Source of the DNA: Streptomyces actinomycinicus
Lineage (GTDB): Bacteria > Actinomycetota > Actinomycetes > Streptomycetales > Streptomycetaceae
Length of the DNA stretch: 64,000 nt
Reading direction: 5' to 3'
Assembly (NCBI RefSeq): GCF_016741775.1
Contig: NZ_JAERRK010000001.1
Location: 186,001 to 250,000, forward strand
Under the pieces are notes generated by a model. That model did no database searches. It saw nothing but the letters and a program-made list of their open reading frames with translations, and had not been told where the DNA came from. Made by a program: the position numbers and the translations under genes. Below are positions 16,408 through 25,615 of this stretch, one piece after another (position 1 is the first letter of the stretch; the number at the start of each line of letters is the position of its first letter).

Positions 16408-18239
16408 CGGTGTTCGTCCCATTTCACGTATCCGGGCCGGTTGGCGACGAGGGCGGCGATGTTCCCGGCGGACTCAGGGTCTTTCCCCGGGTTGAAGTAG
16501 TTGGAGTGCGCCGGTGTCGGCCCCTGCCCATCGATCATCGGCCGGGGCCCGTCGGCCACCTCGAAGCGTCTGGCCCCGAACGCCTCGCTTGCCGGGTCCT
16601 TCCCGAACCAGAGGTCGTCGTCTCCCTGGTCCGCGACGTCCCCGAAGACGTAGGCGCCCAGCGGACCGCCGCCGAAGAACCCGACGGTTCCCGCGACCGC
16701 TTCCTTCTTCGACGGCAGGTGACTCACCGGGTCGTTCTCCGCGGCGCCGACGAAGACGTGGTTCTTGCCGACCCCGAGATCCTCGGCCTTGTCCACGCCT
16801 GTCCCCGGGCTGCCCAGAAGGATGATGTCGTCGGCCCCCGGGATGCCTCCCGGCTCCTGCGTCGCCGCGCCGACCAGGCGGGAACCGTAGGAATGCCCGA
16901 TCGCCACGAGGTGCGGATCCTTGTGGTCGTTGGTCGCCGCGAGCCCTGCCATGAACGAGTTGTAGGCCGGTGCGCCCTTCTTCGCGTCGTCGGCAGACAT
17001 GACATCAGTGTCGGATGCCAGTGTGGGGAGATCGCCGGGCATGGAAAGCTGAGGTGCGTCGTAGCCCAGCCACACGATCGACGCGCTGGAAGGGTCGTAC
17101 TTCCGTGCACCGACCGCCGTGTCATGCGCTCGCCTCAGATCGTTCCTGGCGAAGTCCGTGTCCAGGGCGGTACCGAGTCCGGGCACGTACGCGGATACGT
17201 TCCGGGACGTGTCAGGGTTCCCGTACGAGACGACGGCCCGCCCCCGCCCCTCGTGGCCGACCCCGAGCAGGTACATGGGCGGCTCGCCGACGTTCGTGAG
17301 CTGTGCCGCGGCATTCTCCTGAAGCTGCTGCCGAATGCTCTTGAGCGCGTCCAGCTGCGTCTTCGCCTTTTCACCGTCCTCGCCCGAGAGTCTGCCGATG
17401 AGGGTGTCCAGGTTCTCCCGGTTCACCTCGTCGCGCACGGCGGACGGGATGCCGTCCAGGTTGCCGATGAACTCGGGGAACGCCCTCTTGTACTCGTCCC
17501 GCTCCTCGTCACTGAGGCCGTCCCACCATTCCTTGCGCTCGGCGGGCGACTTGTCCAGGGGAATGTGGTCGCGGATGTAGTCCAGCGCGGCCGTGCCGAC
17601 CGTGTCCGAGTCCCTGCCGACGTCCACCCAGGTCCTGGCGTCGACGGTCAGCCCGGGAGCGGCCTTCAGTTTCTTCAGCGCGGAGCTGTACCGGCTGTCG
17701 ATCTCGGCCGCGTCCCGGAGAGCGCGCGCGATGCGGTTGGCGATGTCCTGCGCCTTGGCCTGGTGCGGGTTGGGATGGATGAAGCCGGAGGTGTCGGGCC
17801 CCAGCCCGCGGCCGTGGTACATGCCGTCGTTCCCGATGGCCGTGCCCCCGGGGATCTCCTGCCCGGTCAGCTCGTTCTTCCCGTCGGCGGGAAAGGCGAC
17901 GCTGCCGTCCGTGTGGACGGTGTACGACAGGGCTTTCGCGTCCTCCAGCGCTTGGAGCACCTGGCGTCGAGGCGTGGTGATCTCCGTCGAGAAGCCGTTG
18001 AGCGCTCCACTGATCAGCCCGCATTCGAGCTGTACGTAGTGGAAGTTCTCGGACAGCTGGCGGAGCTTCTTCTGCGCGGCGTCGGCCGCTTCGCCCTCGT
18101 TGGCGTCGCGGAGGGCCTTGGTGATCTCCTTGTCGACACGCTCCCTGGCGGCATCGGCAGCGTCACTGATCGTGCGGTAACCGTCCGCGGCTTCCGCGTA
18201 CTCCGACGGCTTGATCGTCTGCAGCGTCTTGAGGTCCAC
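16404..18239 (-). CDS. DUF1023-type alpha/beta hydrolase with helical N-terminal domain
   Basis: The 611-residue protein starts at GTG 18239. Residues about 1-110 are helical and charged, resembling WXG100/ESX-substrate-like coiled-coil modules. The middle is a long linker, and the alpha/beta-hydrolase domain (DUF1023, Abhydrolase_8) occupies about 330-590. The nucleophile elbow is AIGHSYGSRL; upstream lies VWLGYDAP, and the acid and histidine positions are plausibly in AAENDPVSHLP and TPAHSNYF. No signal peptide is seen, so export, if any, would be non-classical (type VII-like). It follows the WXG-like gene at 18249 by nine bases and overlaps the lipoprotein gene. Substrate is unknown; lipase or esterase activity is the family expectation. 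Confidence 0.85.
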   Translation of the reverse strand: MDLKTLQTIKPSEYAEAADGYRTISDAADAARERVDKEITKALRDANEGEAADAAQKKLRQLSENFHYVQLECGLISGALNGFSTEITTPRRQVLQALEDAKALSYTVHTDGSVAFPADGKNELTGQEIPGGTAIGNDGMYHGRGLGPDTSGFIHPNPHQAKAQDIANRIARALRDAAEIDSRYSSALKKLKAAPGLTVDARTWVDVGRDSDTVGTAALDYIRDHIPLDKSPAERKEWWDGLSDEERDEYKRAFPEFIGNLDGIPSAVRDEVNRENLDTLIGRLSGEDGEKAKTQLDALKSIRQQLQENAAAQLTNVGEPPMYLLGVGHEGRGRAVVSYGNPDTSRNVSAYVPGLGTALDTDFARNDLRRAHDTAVGARKYDPSSASIVWLGYDAPQLSMPGDLPTLASDTDVMSADDAKKGAPAYNSFMAGLAATNDHKDPHLVAIGHSYGSRLVGAATQEPGGIPGADDIILLGSPGTGVDKAEDLGVGKNHVFVGAAENDPVSHLPSKKEAVAGTVGFFGGGPLGAYVFGDVADQGDDDLWFGKDPASEAFGARRFEVADGPRPMIDGQGPTPAHSNYFNPGKDPESAGNIAALVANRPGYVKWDEHR

Positions 18240-18248
18240 GAGGGTACG

Positions 18249-18806
18249 TCACCGGCCCTTGCCCGGGCCGCCGGCGTCGGAGCCCTTCTCGGAGCCGGCC
18301 TTGAGTCCGGCGATCTCCTCTTTGACGGCCTGGTCCGTCCGCAACTGGTCGTGGCCTGTCTTGTTCAGCACGTCGGCCAGACCGTGACACAGCTCGCTGA
18401 TGTCGGTGACCCGGCGATCCCATGAGTCGTAGACACCCTTCTGGGCAGCCGCAGTGAGGCATCCCGACTGGTCGCCGAGGCCCGTCTGACCTTGCTGCAA
18501 CTTCGTCAACGCCTTGCCCAGACCGTCCCGCAGCGAGCCGACCCCCTCGCCGGCCGCGGACCACGCTGCCTTGTCGGACCGGAGCTTGCCCTGGGCCTTG
18601 CCGCCACCCCCGCCCGGCCCCGTCGGCAGCTGGTCGAGCCGCATGTGCGCGCCGTGCCGATCGGCAGCGGCCGCCTTGAGCTGCTCCCACTCCTCCCACG
18701 CCACGCGCAGTCCCCCGGGTGTCTCGGACGCCGCCGCACCAGTGGGTCCGGCGGTGATGATCCAGTAGTCGGGGAAGAAGCTATCTCGCGGGCGTCCGTG
18801 GGCCAT
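18249..18806 (-). CDS. WXG100-like small helical protein
   Basis: From ATG 18806 the product is 185 residues. An internal GTG at 18704 (151 residues), with GGGGGA six bases upstream, may be the true start, because the sequence before it has weaker codon bias. The likely mature N terminus VAWEEWEQLKAAAADRHG has the tryptophan-rich start of WXG-like proteins. It is followed by a Gly-rich loop, long amphipathic helices and a Lys/Gly tail. No signal peptide is present. It precedes the DUF1023 hydrolase gene by nine bases in one transcript, an arrangement seen for type VII secretion substrates and partners. No secretion ATPase is present in the window, so that role is inference. Confidence 0.65.
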   Translation of the reverse strand: MAHGRPRDSFFPDYWIITAGPTGAAASETPGGLRVAWEEWEQLKAAAADRHGAHMRLDQLPTGPGGGGGKAQGKLRSDKAAWSAAGEGVGSLRDGLGKALTKLQQGQTGLGDQSGCLTAAAQKGVYDSWDRRVTDISELCHGLADVLNKTGHDQLRTDQAVKEEIAGLKAGSEKGSDAGGPGKGR

Positions 18807-18853
18807 CCGTATCCGGTCTCACCGGCCCATGAGTACAGGTACTCATACGGCTT

Positions 18854-19324
18854 TCAGCCACCTGCCGGACACCGGCCGGTACGTGCGGCGGCGGGACGGT
18901 GCGGGGGGCTCTGCACGCCGCCCCCCAGTTCGCACCACACGAACTTGCCCCGGTCCCCGAACCGGGCCGACGGCTGCCACCCCCAGTGGTCCGCGCACGC
19001 CACGACCAGTCCCAGACCCCGGCCCTCCTCCGACTCCACGGCCTGTCCCAACGGCCGCGGCGGCTCCGGCGGGGAGGGGTCGGTGTCCCAGGCCCCGATC
19101 CACACCACCCCCTCCGCCGTACGCCGCACCCGCAGTGCCGCCGGGCCCTTGGTGTGCCGTACGGCGTTGGAGACCAGCTCCGCGGCGAGGAGTTCGGCGG
19201 TGTCCACGAGTCCGATCAGGCCGTGCATCATCAGGATCAGACGCAGGGTCCTACGGCACACGGTCACCGCTCTCAGGTCATTGGGGATGTAGAGCGTGTA
19301 GTCCCACGTCTCGTTCTCGGGCAT
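18854..19324 (-). CDS. ATP-binding protein of the anti-sigma factor (RsbW/SpoIIAB-like) type
   Basis: The 156-residue protein has a GHKL/HATPase_c fold. The N-box is ELVSNAVRHT (near 49-58), and the G-box region is ESEEGRGLGLVVACADHWG (near 98-116). A cysteine/proline-rich tail ends the protein. Such short stand-alone ATPases phosphorylate anti-anti-sigma factors or act as regulatory kinases, and Streptomyces has dozens. It is divergent from the XRE regulator/DUF397 pair at 19529, a combination common in this genus and probably functionally linked. The target is unknown. Confidence 0.85.
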   Translation of the reverse strand: MPENETWDYTLYIPNDLRAVTVCRRTLRLILMMHGLIGLVDTAELLAAELVSNAVRHTKGPAALRVRRTAEGVVWIGAWDTDPSPPEPPRPLGQAVESEEGRGLGLVVACADHWGWQPSARFGDRGKFVWCELGGGVQSPPHRPAAARTGRCPAGG

Positions 19325-19528
19325 GCGACATCAACTCCGTTCAGCGGCATGGGATTTCGCACGCGGTGGCATTGCCGCGGCCGCCGTGGCAGGACGACGC
19401 GGTGCGCTTCCGCTGCGTGTGCGGCAGGTCACTGACGGTAGGGCTTACCTGTAATGCTGAGCAAGTCGATCGCGTAATCTGACCCCGAACGAGCCGCATC
19501 GGCGGACGTGTTGAACCAGGGAGCGACC

Positions 19529-20368
19529 ATGGTCCTGCGGCGCGAACCCACAGCCCGTCAGATGCGCCTGGGGCTGGAGCTGCGCAGGCTCCGGGAAGCC
19601 GCCGGGCTCACCGCCGTCCAGGCGGCAGGGCTGCTCGGGGTGAGCCGAGTCCACATCAGCCAGATCGAAGCCGGCGTCACGGGCGTGAGCGAGCAGCGAC
19701 TGCGCCGCCTCGCCTCTCACTACTCCTGCACGGATGAGGGTTTCATCGACGCCCTGGTCACCATGGCCACTGACCGCAGGAGCGGCTGGTGGGAGGAGTA
19801 CCGAGGGCTGCTCCCCACGTCCTTCCTGGATCTGGCGGAGCTGGATCACTACGCCACGTTCCAGCGGGATGTGGCCATTCTGTACGTCCCCGGCCTCCTG
19901 CAGACCGAGGACTACGCCCGGGCGGTCTTCTCCTCCCGCATTCCCGAACTCACCGACGAGGAACGCGAGCTGCGGGTCCGTCACAGGCTGACCCGGCAGA
20001 ACGAGGCGACGTTCCCGCACGAGATCGTGATCCACGAGTCGGCCCTGCGCATGCGGGTCGGTGATCGTGCCGCGATGCGTGCCCAACTCGAGCGGCTCCT
20101 CGACGTATCCGAGGCGGACCGCATCACGCTGCGTGTCATCCCCTTCGACCTGGACGGATTCGCCAGGGCCTCAAGCACGATGACGTACGTCGGAGGACAG
20201 GTGCCGAAGCTGGACACGGTCGCGCGCGACGCACCTCATGGCGCACTCCTGATCGATTCGGAAGCCCAGCTCAACACCTATCGAACGCGCTTCCGTAAGG
20301 TAGAAGCCGTATCGCTCGAACTCGCCCCATCGCGTGACTTCATCCACCGGATGACGAAGGAGCTGTGA
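19529..20368 (+). CDS. XRE-family regulator with DUF5753 C-terminal domain
   Basis: The 279-residue regulator starts at ATG 19529 after AGGGAG. The helix-turn-helix is at about residues 17-70 (LGLELRRLREAAGLTAVQAAGLLGVSRVHISQIEAG, split here only by wording). The DUF5753 domain fills the rest: ILYVPGLLQTEDYARAVF, the ELRVRHRLTRQ region, EIVIHESALRMRVG and ITLRVIPFDLDGF. It is followed by a DUF397 gene with which it is almost overlapping. This regulator/DUF397 pairing (BldB/AbaA-like loci) is typical of Streptomyces and often tied to development or antibiotic control. Confidence 0.9.
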   Translation: MVLRREPTARQMRLGLELRRLREAAGLTAVQAAGLLGVSRVHISQIEAGVTGVSEQRLRRLASHYSCTDEGFIDALVTMATDRRSGWWEEYRGLLPTSFLDLAELDHYATFQRDVAILYVPGLLQTEDYARAVFSSRIPELTDEERELRVRHRLTRQNEATFPHEIVIHESALRMRVGDRAAMRAQLERLLDVSEADRITLRVIPFDLDGFARASSTMTYVGGQVPKLDTVARDAPHGALLIDSEAQLNTYRTRFRKVEAVSLELAPSRDFIHRMTKEL

Positions 20369-20376
20369 GGCATTCC

Positions 20377-20568
20377 ATGGACACCTGGCGCAAGTCGTCC
20401 TACTCCGGCGAGGGCGACGGAAACAACTGTGTGGAAGTCGCCACCACCCCCACCCGCACAGCCGTCCGCGACTCCAAAACCCCCGCCCGGGCTCCCCTCA
20501 CCTTCGCCGCCCCCGCCTTCGTCGCCTTCCTCGAGGCCCTGAAGGGGCAAGCCGGCCCGCGTCGGTGA
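20377..20568 (+). CDS. DUF397 small protein
   Basis: The 63-residue protein has the DUF397 hallmarks WRKSSYSGEGDGNNCVEVA near the N terminus, then VRDSKTP and a hydrophobic FAAPAFVAFLEALK segment. ATG 20377 is preferred because GAGG lies six bases upstream; GTG 20365 overlaps the previous stop but has cramped spacing. Such proteins are often encoded beside XRE/DUF5753 regulators and are thought to act with them, possibly as antagonists. No enzymatic motif is present. Confidence 0.85.
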   Translation: MDTWRKSSYSGEGDGNNCVEVATTPTRTAVRDSKTPARAPLTFAAPAFVAFLEALKGQAGPRR

Positions 20569-20572
20569 GCGC

Positions 20573-21058
20573 TCAGGGCCAGAAGGCGATCGCGAGGCCC
20601 ACCAGCGTGCTCAGGGCGATCACGCCGCCGAATATCCCCGCGGCGACGGCGATCTTCACGGCGGTGGGCCGGAGTTCGCGCCAGCCCAGGTCCTCGGCCG
20701 CGGCCCGGATCAGACGGTGGCCGTCGGCGGACGAGAAGCGGTAGCGCTGGGTGCCGTCCGTGCTTCTGCTGGTGGTGACGTACACGCTCCGGCCCGTGGA
20801 CACCCTCTTGCCCACGCGCCGCCCGCCGGGACCGACGTCGTAGGCGTGAACGACGTCCGTCATCGTGAACGTCTTCTCGTGCGGGCGCAGCGCCACGCGG
20901 TACGTGTGCACCTGCGGCCGCGGGCCGGAGACGTTCACGGTCAGGTCGAAGCCCTGCCCGGTCCGCCGCATCCGGTACGCCGTGCCCGCGGTGACCGCCT
21001 CTATGCGGGCCTGCAACTCCTGGACCGGTCCTGCGCTGTCGCCATCCCTCACGGGCAC
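20573..21058 (-). CDS. C-terminally membrane-anchored protein of unknown function
   Basis: The 161-residue protein starts at a GTG with no good ribosome-binding site (GTG 21052 is an alternative). Residues 1-130 are a soluble domain with beta-rich stretches (QVHTYRVALRPHEKTFTMTD and others). The last 28 residues are one hydrophobic segment (IAVAAGIFGGVIALSTLVGLAIAF), consistent with a tail anchor. It is convergent with the DUF397 gene, four bases apart, and divergent from the helicase gene. I do not recognise the family. Confidence 0.7.
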   Translation of the reverse strand: MPVRDGDSAGPVQELQARIEAVTAGTAYRMRRTGQGFDLTVNVSGPRPQVHTYRVALRPHEKTFTMTDVVHAYDVGPGGRRVGKRVSTGRSVYVTTSRSTDGTQRYRFSSADGHRLIRAAAEDLGWRELRPTAVKIAVAAGIFGGVIALSTLVGLAIAFWP

Positions 21059-21105
21059 GCACAGTAACAGTGCCCGTTGTCAGACCTCACCGGTACCGTC
21101 GGATC

Positions 21106-23382
21106 ATGGCTCACCAGGAGGGGAACCCGGCGACCGAGCGCAAGCTCGCCGTGCTCGAAGGCGTGCTGGAGCGGATCACGTACGCCAACGAGGAGAACGG
21201 CTACACGGTCGCCCGGGTCGACACCGGAAGAGGCGGCGGAGACCTCCTCACGGTCGTCGGCGCGCTGCTCGGCGCCCAGGTGGGGGAGTCCCTGCGCATG
21301 GAGGGCCGCTGGGGTTCGCACCCGCAGTACGGGCGTCAGTTCCACGTGGAGAACTACACGACCGTGCTGCCGGCGACCGTGCAGGGCATCCGGCGCTACC
21401 TCGGTTCCGGGCTGGTCAAGGGCATCGGCCCGGTGTTCGCCGACCGGATCACCCAGCACTTCGGGCTGGACACGCTGCGGGTGATCGAGGAGGAGCCGAA
21501 GCGGCTCGTCGAGGTCCCCGGGCTGGGCCCCAAACGCACCAGGAAGATCGCCGACGCCTGGGAGGAGCAGAAGGCGATCAAGGAGGTCATGCTCTTCCTG
21601 CAGACCGTCGAGGTGTCCACGTCCATCGCCGTGCGGATCTACAAGAAGTACGGCGACGCGTCGGTCTCCGTCGTCAAGGAGCAGCCGTACCGGCTCGCCG
21701 CCGACGTCTGGGGCATCGGCTTCCTCACCGCCGACAAGATCGCCCAGTCCGTCGGCATTCCGCACGACAGCCCGGAGCGGGTCAAGGCCGGCTTGCAGTA
21801 CGCGCTGTCCCAGTCCGCCGACCAGGGGCACTGCTTCCTGCCCGAGGAGCGGCTGATCGCGGATGCGGTGAAGCTGCTCCAGGTCGACACCGGGCTGGTC
21901 ATCGAGTGCCTCGCAGAGCTGGGGCAGGTCCCGGAGGAAGGGGCCGATCCCGGGGTCGTACGGGAGAAGGTGCCCGGACCGGAGGGGGACTCGGAGCCGG
22001 TCAGCGCCGTGTATCTCGTGCCGTTCCACCGCGCCGAGCTGTCGCTGTCCGCCCAGCTGCTCCGGCTCCTGCGCACGGAGCAGGACCGGATGCCCGCCTT
22101 CCGGGACGTCGACTGGGGCCGGGCCCTCGGCTGGCTGAGGGGCCGTACCGGCGCCGAGCTGGCCCCGGAGCAGGAGGCCGCCGTCAGGCTCGCGCTGACC
22201 GAGAAGGTCGCCGTCCTCACCGGCGGTCCCGGCTGCGGCAAGTCCTTCACGGTGCGCTCGATCGTGGAGCTGGCCCGGGCCAAGCGGGCCAAGGTGCTGC
22301 TCGCCGCCCCGACCGGCCGGGCCGCCAAGCGGCTGGCCGAGCTGACCGGCGCCGAGGCCTCCACCGTCCACCGGCTGCTGGAGCTGAAGCCCGGCGGCGA
22401 CGCGGCCTACGACCGGGACCGCCCGCTGGACGCCGACCTGGTGGTGGTGGACGAGGCGTCCATGCTGGACCTGCTGCTCGCCAACAAGCTGGTGAAGGCC
22501 GTGCCGCCGGGGGCGCACCTGTTGTTCGTCGGCGACGTCGACCAGCTGCCCAGCGTCGGGGCCGGCGAAGTCCTCCGGGACCTGCTCGCCGACGGCAGCC
22601 CGGTCCCGGCCGTCCGGCTGACCCGCGTCTTCCGGCAGGCGCAGCAGTCCGGCGTCGTCACCAACGCGCACCGGATCAACGCGGGACAGCATCCGCTCAC
22701 CGACGGGCTGAAGGACTTCTTCCTCTTCGTCGAGGACGACACCGAGGCCGCGGGCCGCCTCACCGTGGAAGTGGCCGCCCAGCGGATCCCGGCGAAGTTC
22801 GGGCTCGATCCGCGCCGGGACGTGCAGGTGCTCGCGCCGATGCACCGCGGGCCGGCCGGCGCCGGGGCGCTGAACGGGCTGCTCCAGCAGGCCATCACAC
22901 CGGGGCGGCCGGACGTGCCGGAGAAGCGGTTCGGCGGCCGGGTCTTCCGCGTCGGAGACAAGGTCACCCAGATTCGCAACAATTACGAGAAAGGGAAGAA
23001 CGGTGTCTTCAACGGCACCGTGGGTGTCGTCACCTCGCTCGATCCGGTCGACCAGCGTCTGACGGTGCTGACGGACGAGGATGAGGAGGTTCCGTACGAA
23101 TTCGACGAACTGGACGAACTGGCCCATGCCTACGCGGTCACGATCCACCGTTCACAGGGGAGTGAATATCCGGCGGTGGTGATTCCGGTCACCACGGGAG
23201 CGTGGATGATGCTCCAGCGGAACCTCCTCTACACGGCGGTCACGCGGGCCAAGCGGCTGGTCGTCCTCGTCGGTTCACGCAAGGCGATCGGGCAGGCGGT
23301 GCGCACGGTGTCGGCCGGACGCCGCTGCACGGCCCTGGACTTCAGGCTCCTCGGCAAAAATGATCGATCAAATGAGTCATGA
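21106..23382 (+). CDS. recD2: RecD2-like ATP-dependent DNA helicase
   Basis: The 758-residue helicase (SF1B) starts at ATG 21106. The N-terminal OB/helix-hairpin-helix region includes VPGLGPKRTRKIADAW (near 137-152) and a second hairpin in DVWGIGFLTADKIA. The helicase core has Walker A GGPGCGKSFT (near 372-381), Walker B VVVDEASMLD, the GDVDQLPSVG motif III and LTRVFRQ motif IV. Motif VI is in AVTIHRSQGSEYP, and the sequence then ends VTRAKRLVVLVGSRKA. RecD2 proteins lack RecBC partners and unwind 5' to 3' DNA in repair or replication restart. The gene appears monocistronic. A palindrome, TGATCGATCA (23359-23368), overlaps its last codons. Confidence 0.92.
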   Translation: MAHQEGNPATERKLAVLEGVLERITYANEENGYTVARVDTGRGGGDLLTVVGALLGAQVGESLRMEGRWGSHPQYGRQFHVENYTTVLPATVQGIRRYLGSGLVKGIGPVFADRITQHFGLDTLRVIEEEPKRLVEVPGLGPKRTRKIADAWEEQKAIKEVMLFLQTVEVSTSIAVRIYKKYGDASVSVVKEQPYRLAADVWGIGFLTADKIAQSVGIPHDSPERVKAGLQYALSQSADQGHCFLPEERLIADAVKLLQVDTGLVIECLAELGQVPEEGADPGVVREKVPGPEGDSEPVSAVYLVPFHRAELSLSAQLLRLLRTEQDRMPAFRDVDWGRALGWLRGRTGAELAPEQEAAVRLALTEKVAVLTGGPGCGKSFTVRSIVELARAKRAKVLLAAPTGRAAKRLAELTGAEASTVHRLLELKPGGDAAYDRDRPLDADLVVVDEASMLDLLLANKLVKAVPPGAHLLFVGDVDQLPSVGAGEVLRDLLADGSPVPAVRLTRVFRQAQQSGVVTNAHRINAGQHPLTDGLKDFFLFVEDDTEAAGRLTVEVAAQRIPAKFGLDPRRDVQVLAPMHRGPAGAGALNGLLQQAITPGRPDVPEKRFGGRVFRVGDKVTQIRNNYEKGKNGVFNGTVGVVTSLDPVDQRLTVLTDEDEEVPYEFDELDELAHAYAVTIHRSQGSEYPAVVIPVTTGAWMMLQRNLLYTAVTRAKRLVVLVGSRKAIGQAVRTVSAGRRCTALDFRLLGKNDRSNES

Positions 23383-23432
23383 AGGTCACAGAGCACTTCC
23401 GGATGCCCCTTCCAGGGGGCAGGATGAGCAGG

Positions 23433-23485
23433 TTGACGGCACTGAGTGCCGCCAATAGGCCCAATGGTCGACCCCGAGTGCACTC
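23433..23485 (+). promoter_or_regulatory. citrate synthase promoter with two related palindromes
   Basis: TTGACG (23433-23438) and AATAGG (23454-23459) could be -35 and -10 with 15-base spacing. The perfect palindrome GGCACTGAGTGCC (23438-23450) fills the spacer. A second palindrome GAGTGCACTC (23476-23485) lies just downstream and shares the AGTGC/GCACT half-site. This looks like a two-site operator for an unidentified regulator. Confidence 0.45.
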
Positions 23486-23560
23486 TGCTGAGCCAAATGG
23501 GGGATGGTAGAGACAGTCAGGGCACCTCGAAGATGAGGCACTACGTCGGTGAGGGAAGAC

Positions 23561-24850
<1,290 letters not shown>

Positions 24851-24898
24851 ACGCACTGAACGGCAGGGCCTGCCCCCATCGGCGGGCCCTGGATCAGC

Positions 24899-25010
24899 GA
24901 TGCGGGCCCGAATCGCCGCGCGGACCGATGCGGGCCTGAACCGCAGTGCGGACCGATGCGGGCCTGGCTCGCAGTGCGGACCGATGCGGGCCTGGATCGC
25001 AGTGCGGACT
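24899..25010. repeat. 28-bp tandem repeat, four copies, downstream of citA
   Basis: Four units (24899, 24927, 24955, 24983) follow the citrate synthase gene. The unit reads about GATGCGGGCCTG, then a variable triplet, then CGCAGTGCGGACC. The first copy is the most diverged. It is not coding: 28 is not a multiple of three and the frames lack codon bias. Confidence 0.85.
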
Positions 25011-25051
25011 CAGGATCGGCAGTGCCGGCGGTGAAGAGCTGAAAGAAAGAC

Positions 25052-25206
25052 GGAAGGCGCCCTGACGCCGGTCCCCCCACGGGCCGACGACCAGGGCGCC
25101 TTCCCATGTCCCGGTGCGGATTCCCCCCACGGGATCCGGCCGGGCGCTCGGAGAGGACAGCGCCTGAATCGCTGTCTGAGCACGACGAGCAGAACCCGTC
25201 GTGCTC
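25052..25206 (+). ncRNA. structured RNA with two CCCCCC-loop hairpins (6C-like), followed by two strong hairpins
   Basis: Hairpin 1: 13-bp perfect stem GGAAGGCGCCCTG (25052-25064) / CAGGGCGCCTTCC (25092-25104); its loop holds six C's (25073-25078). Hairpin 2: CCGG..CGGAT (25111-25121) pairs with ATCCG..CCGG (25134-25143) and its loop holds six C's (25123-25128). Both loops share CCCCCCACGGG. Hairpins 3 and 4 follow: GACAGCG/CGCTGTC (25156-25176) and a perfect 10-bp stem GAGCACGACG/CGTCGTGCTC (25178-25206), the last a likely terminator. Paired hairpins with six cytosines in the loop define the actinobacterial 6C RNA family. The plus strand is assigned by the C-rich loops. Promoter and ends are unknown. 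Confidence 0.5.
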
Positions 25207-25283
25207 CAGTGATGCGGATGCGGTGCGGTCTGCCGGGACAGCGCACGCTGGGAGGGCCGCTCAAAGCTTCCCGGTGTGCGTGC

Positions 25284-25404
25284 CCCGGCAACGGTCCCCC
25301 AAGCTCTGAACGTCGTTCGAGCCGGGAGGTGCCCCGATCTGGAGAAGTCCCCCAAGACATCCCCAGATGTCAGTCAGCGCCCCCCAAGACGCTGGTCTGA
25401 CATC
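25284..25404 (+). ncRNA. second C-rich-loop RNA: three hairpins each exposing CCCCCAAG
   Basis: Hairpin A: CCCGGC (25284-25289) and AACG pair with CGTT and GCCGGG (25321-25326); the loop holds CCCCCAAG (25296-25303). Hairpin B: ATCTGG (25337-25342) / CCAGAT (25363-25368), loop CCCCCAAG (25349-25356). Hairpin C: GATGTCAG + CAGCG (25366-25379) pairs with CGCTG + CTGACATC (25390-25404), loop CCCCCCAAGA (25380-25389). B and C overlap at 25366-25368, so their basal pairs compete. The repeated loop motif is unlikely by chance. Such C-rich loops could bind G-rich ribosome-binding sites. The rest of the gap to the copper ATPase gene (25405-25615) holds no gene I can see. Confidence 0.5.
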
Positions 25405-25615
25405 GCCAACTTAGACCTTCGAACCCCTTCGATGGTTACGTTCGCATCACTGTGATCTGCGTCTCTTGCATATGTCCCTTAGGTGCGCAAGAGCCCCGAT
25501 ACGGCGATCGGGACTCAAGCGTAAGGATGATGCGCGAGCCTTGTGAAGAGCTTATGTGAGGCGCGCGCCGGACTCCAGGGGGACTCTTACTTCGGTCCCG
25601 CCATTTGCCGCCGGT

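Noticed and set aside
23359..23368. TGATCGATCA palindrome as an operator for citA
   Set aside because: It lies inside the last codons of the helicase gene, 65 bases upstream of the candidate promoter, and a 10-bp palindrome alone is weak evidence.
24894..25360. Several frames of 100-150 codons in the region after citA
   Set aside because: They run through the 28-bp repeats and the C-rich hairpins, show no codon bias, and differ between strands. The structured RNA reading explains the sequence better.
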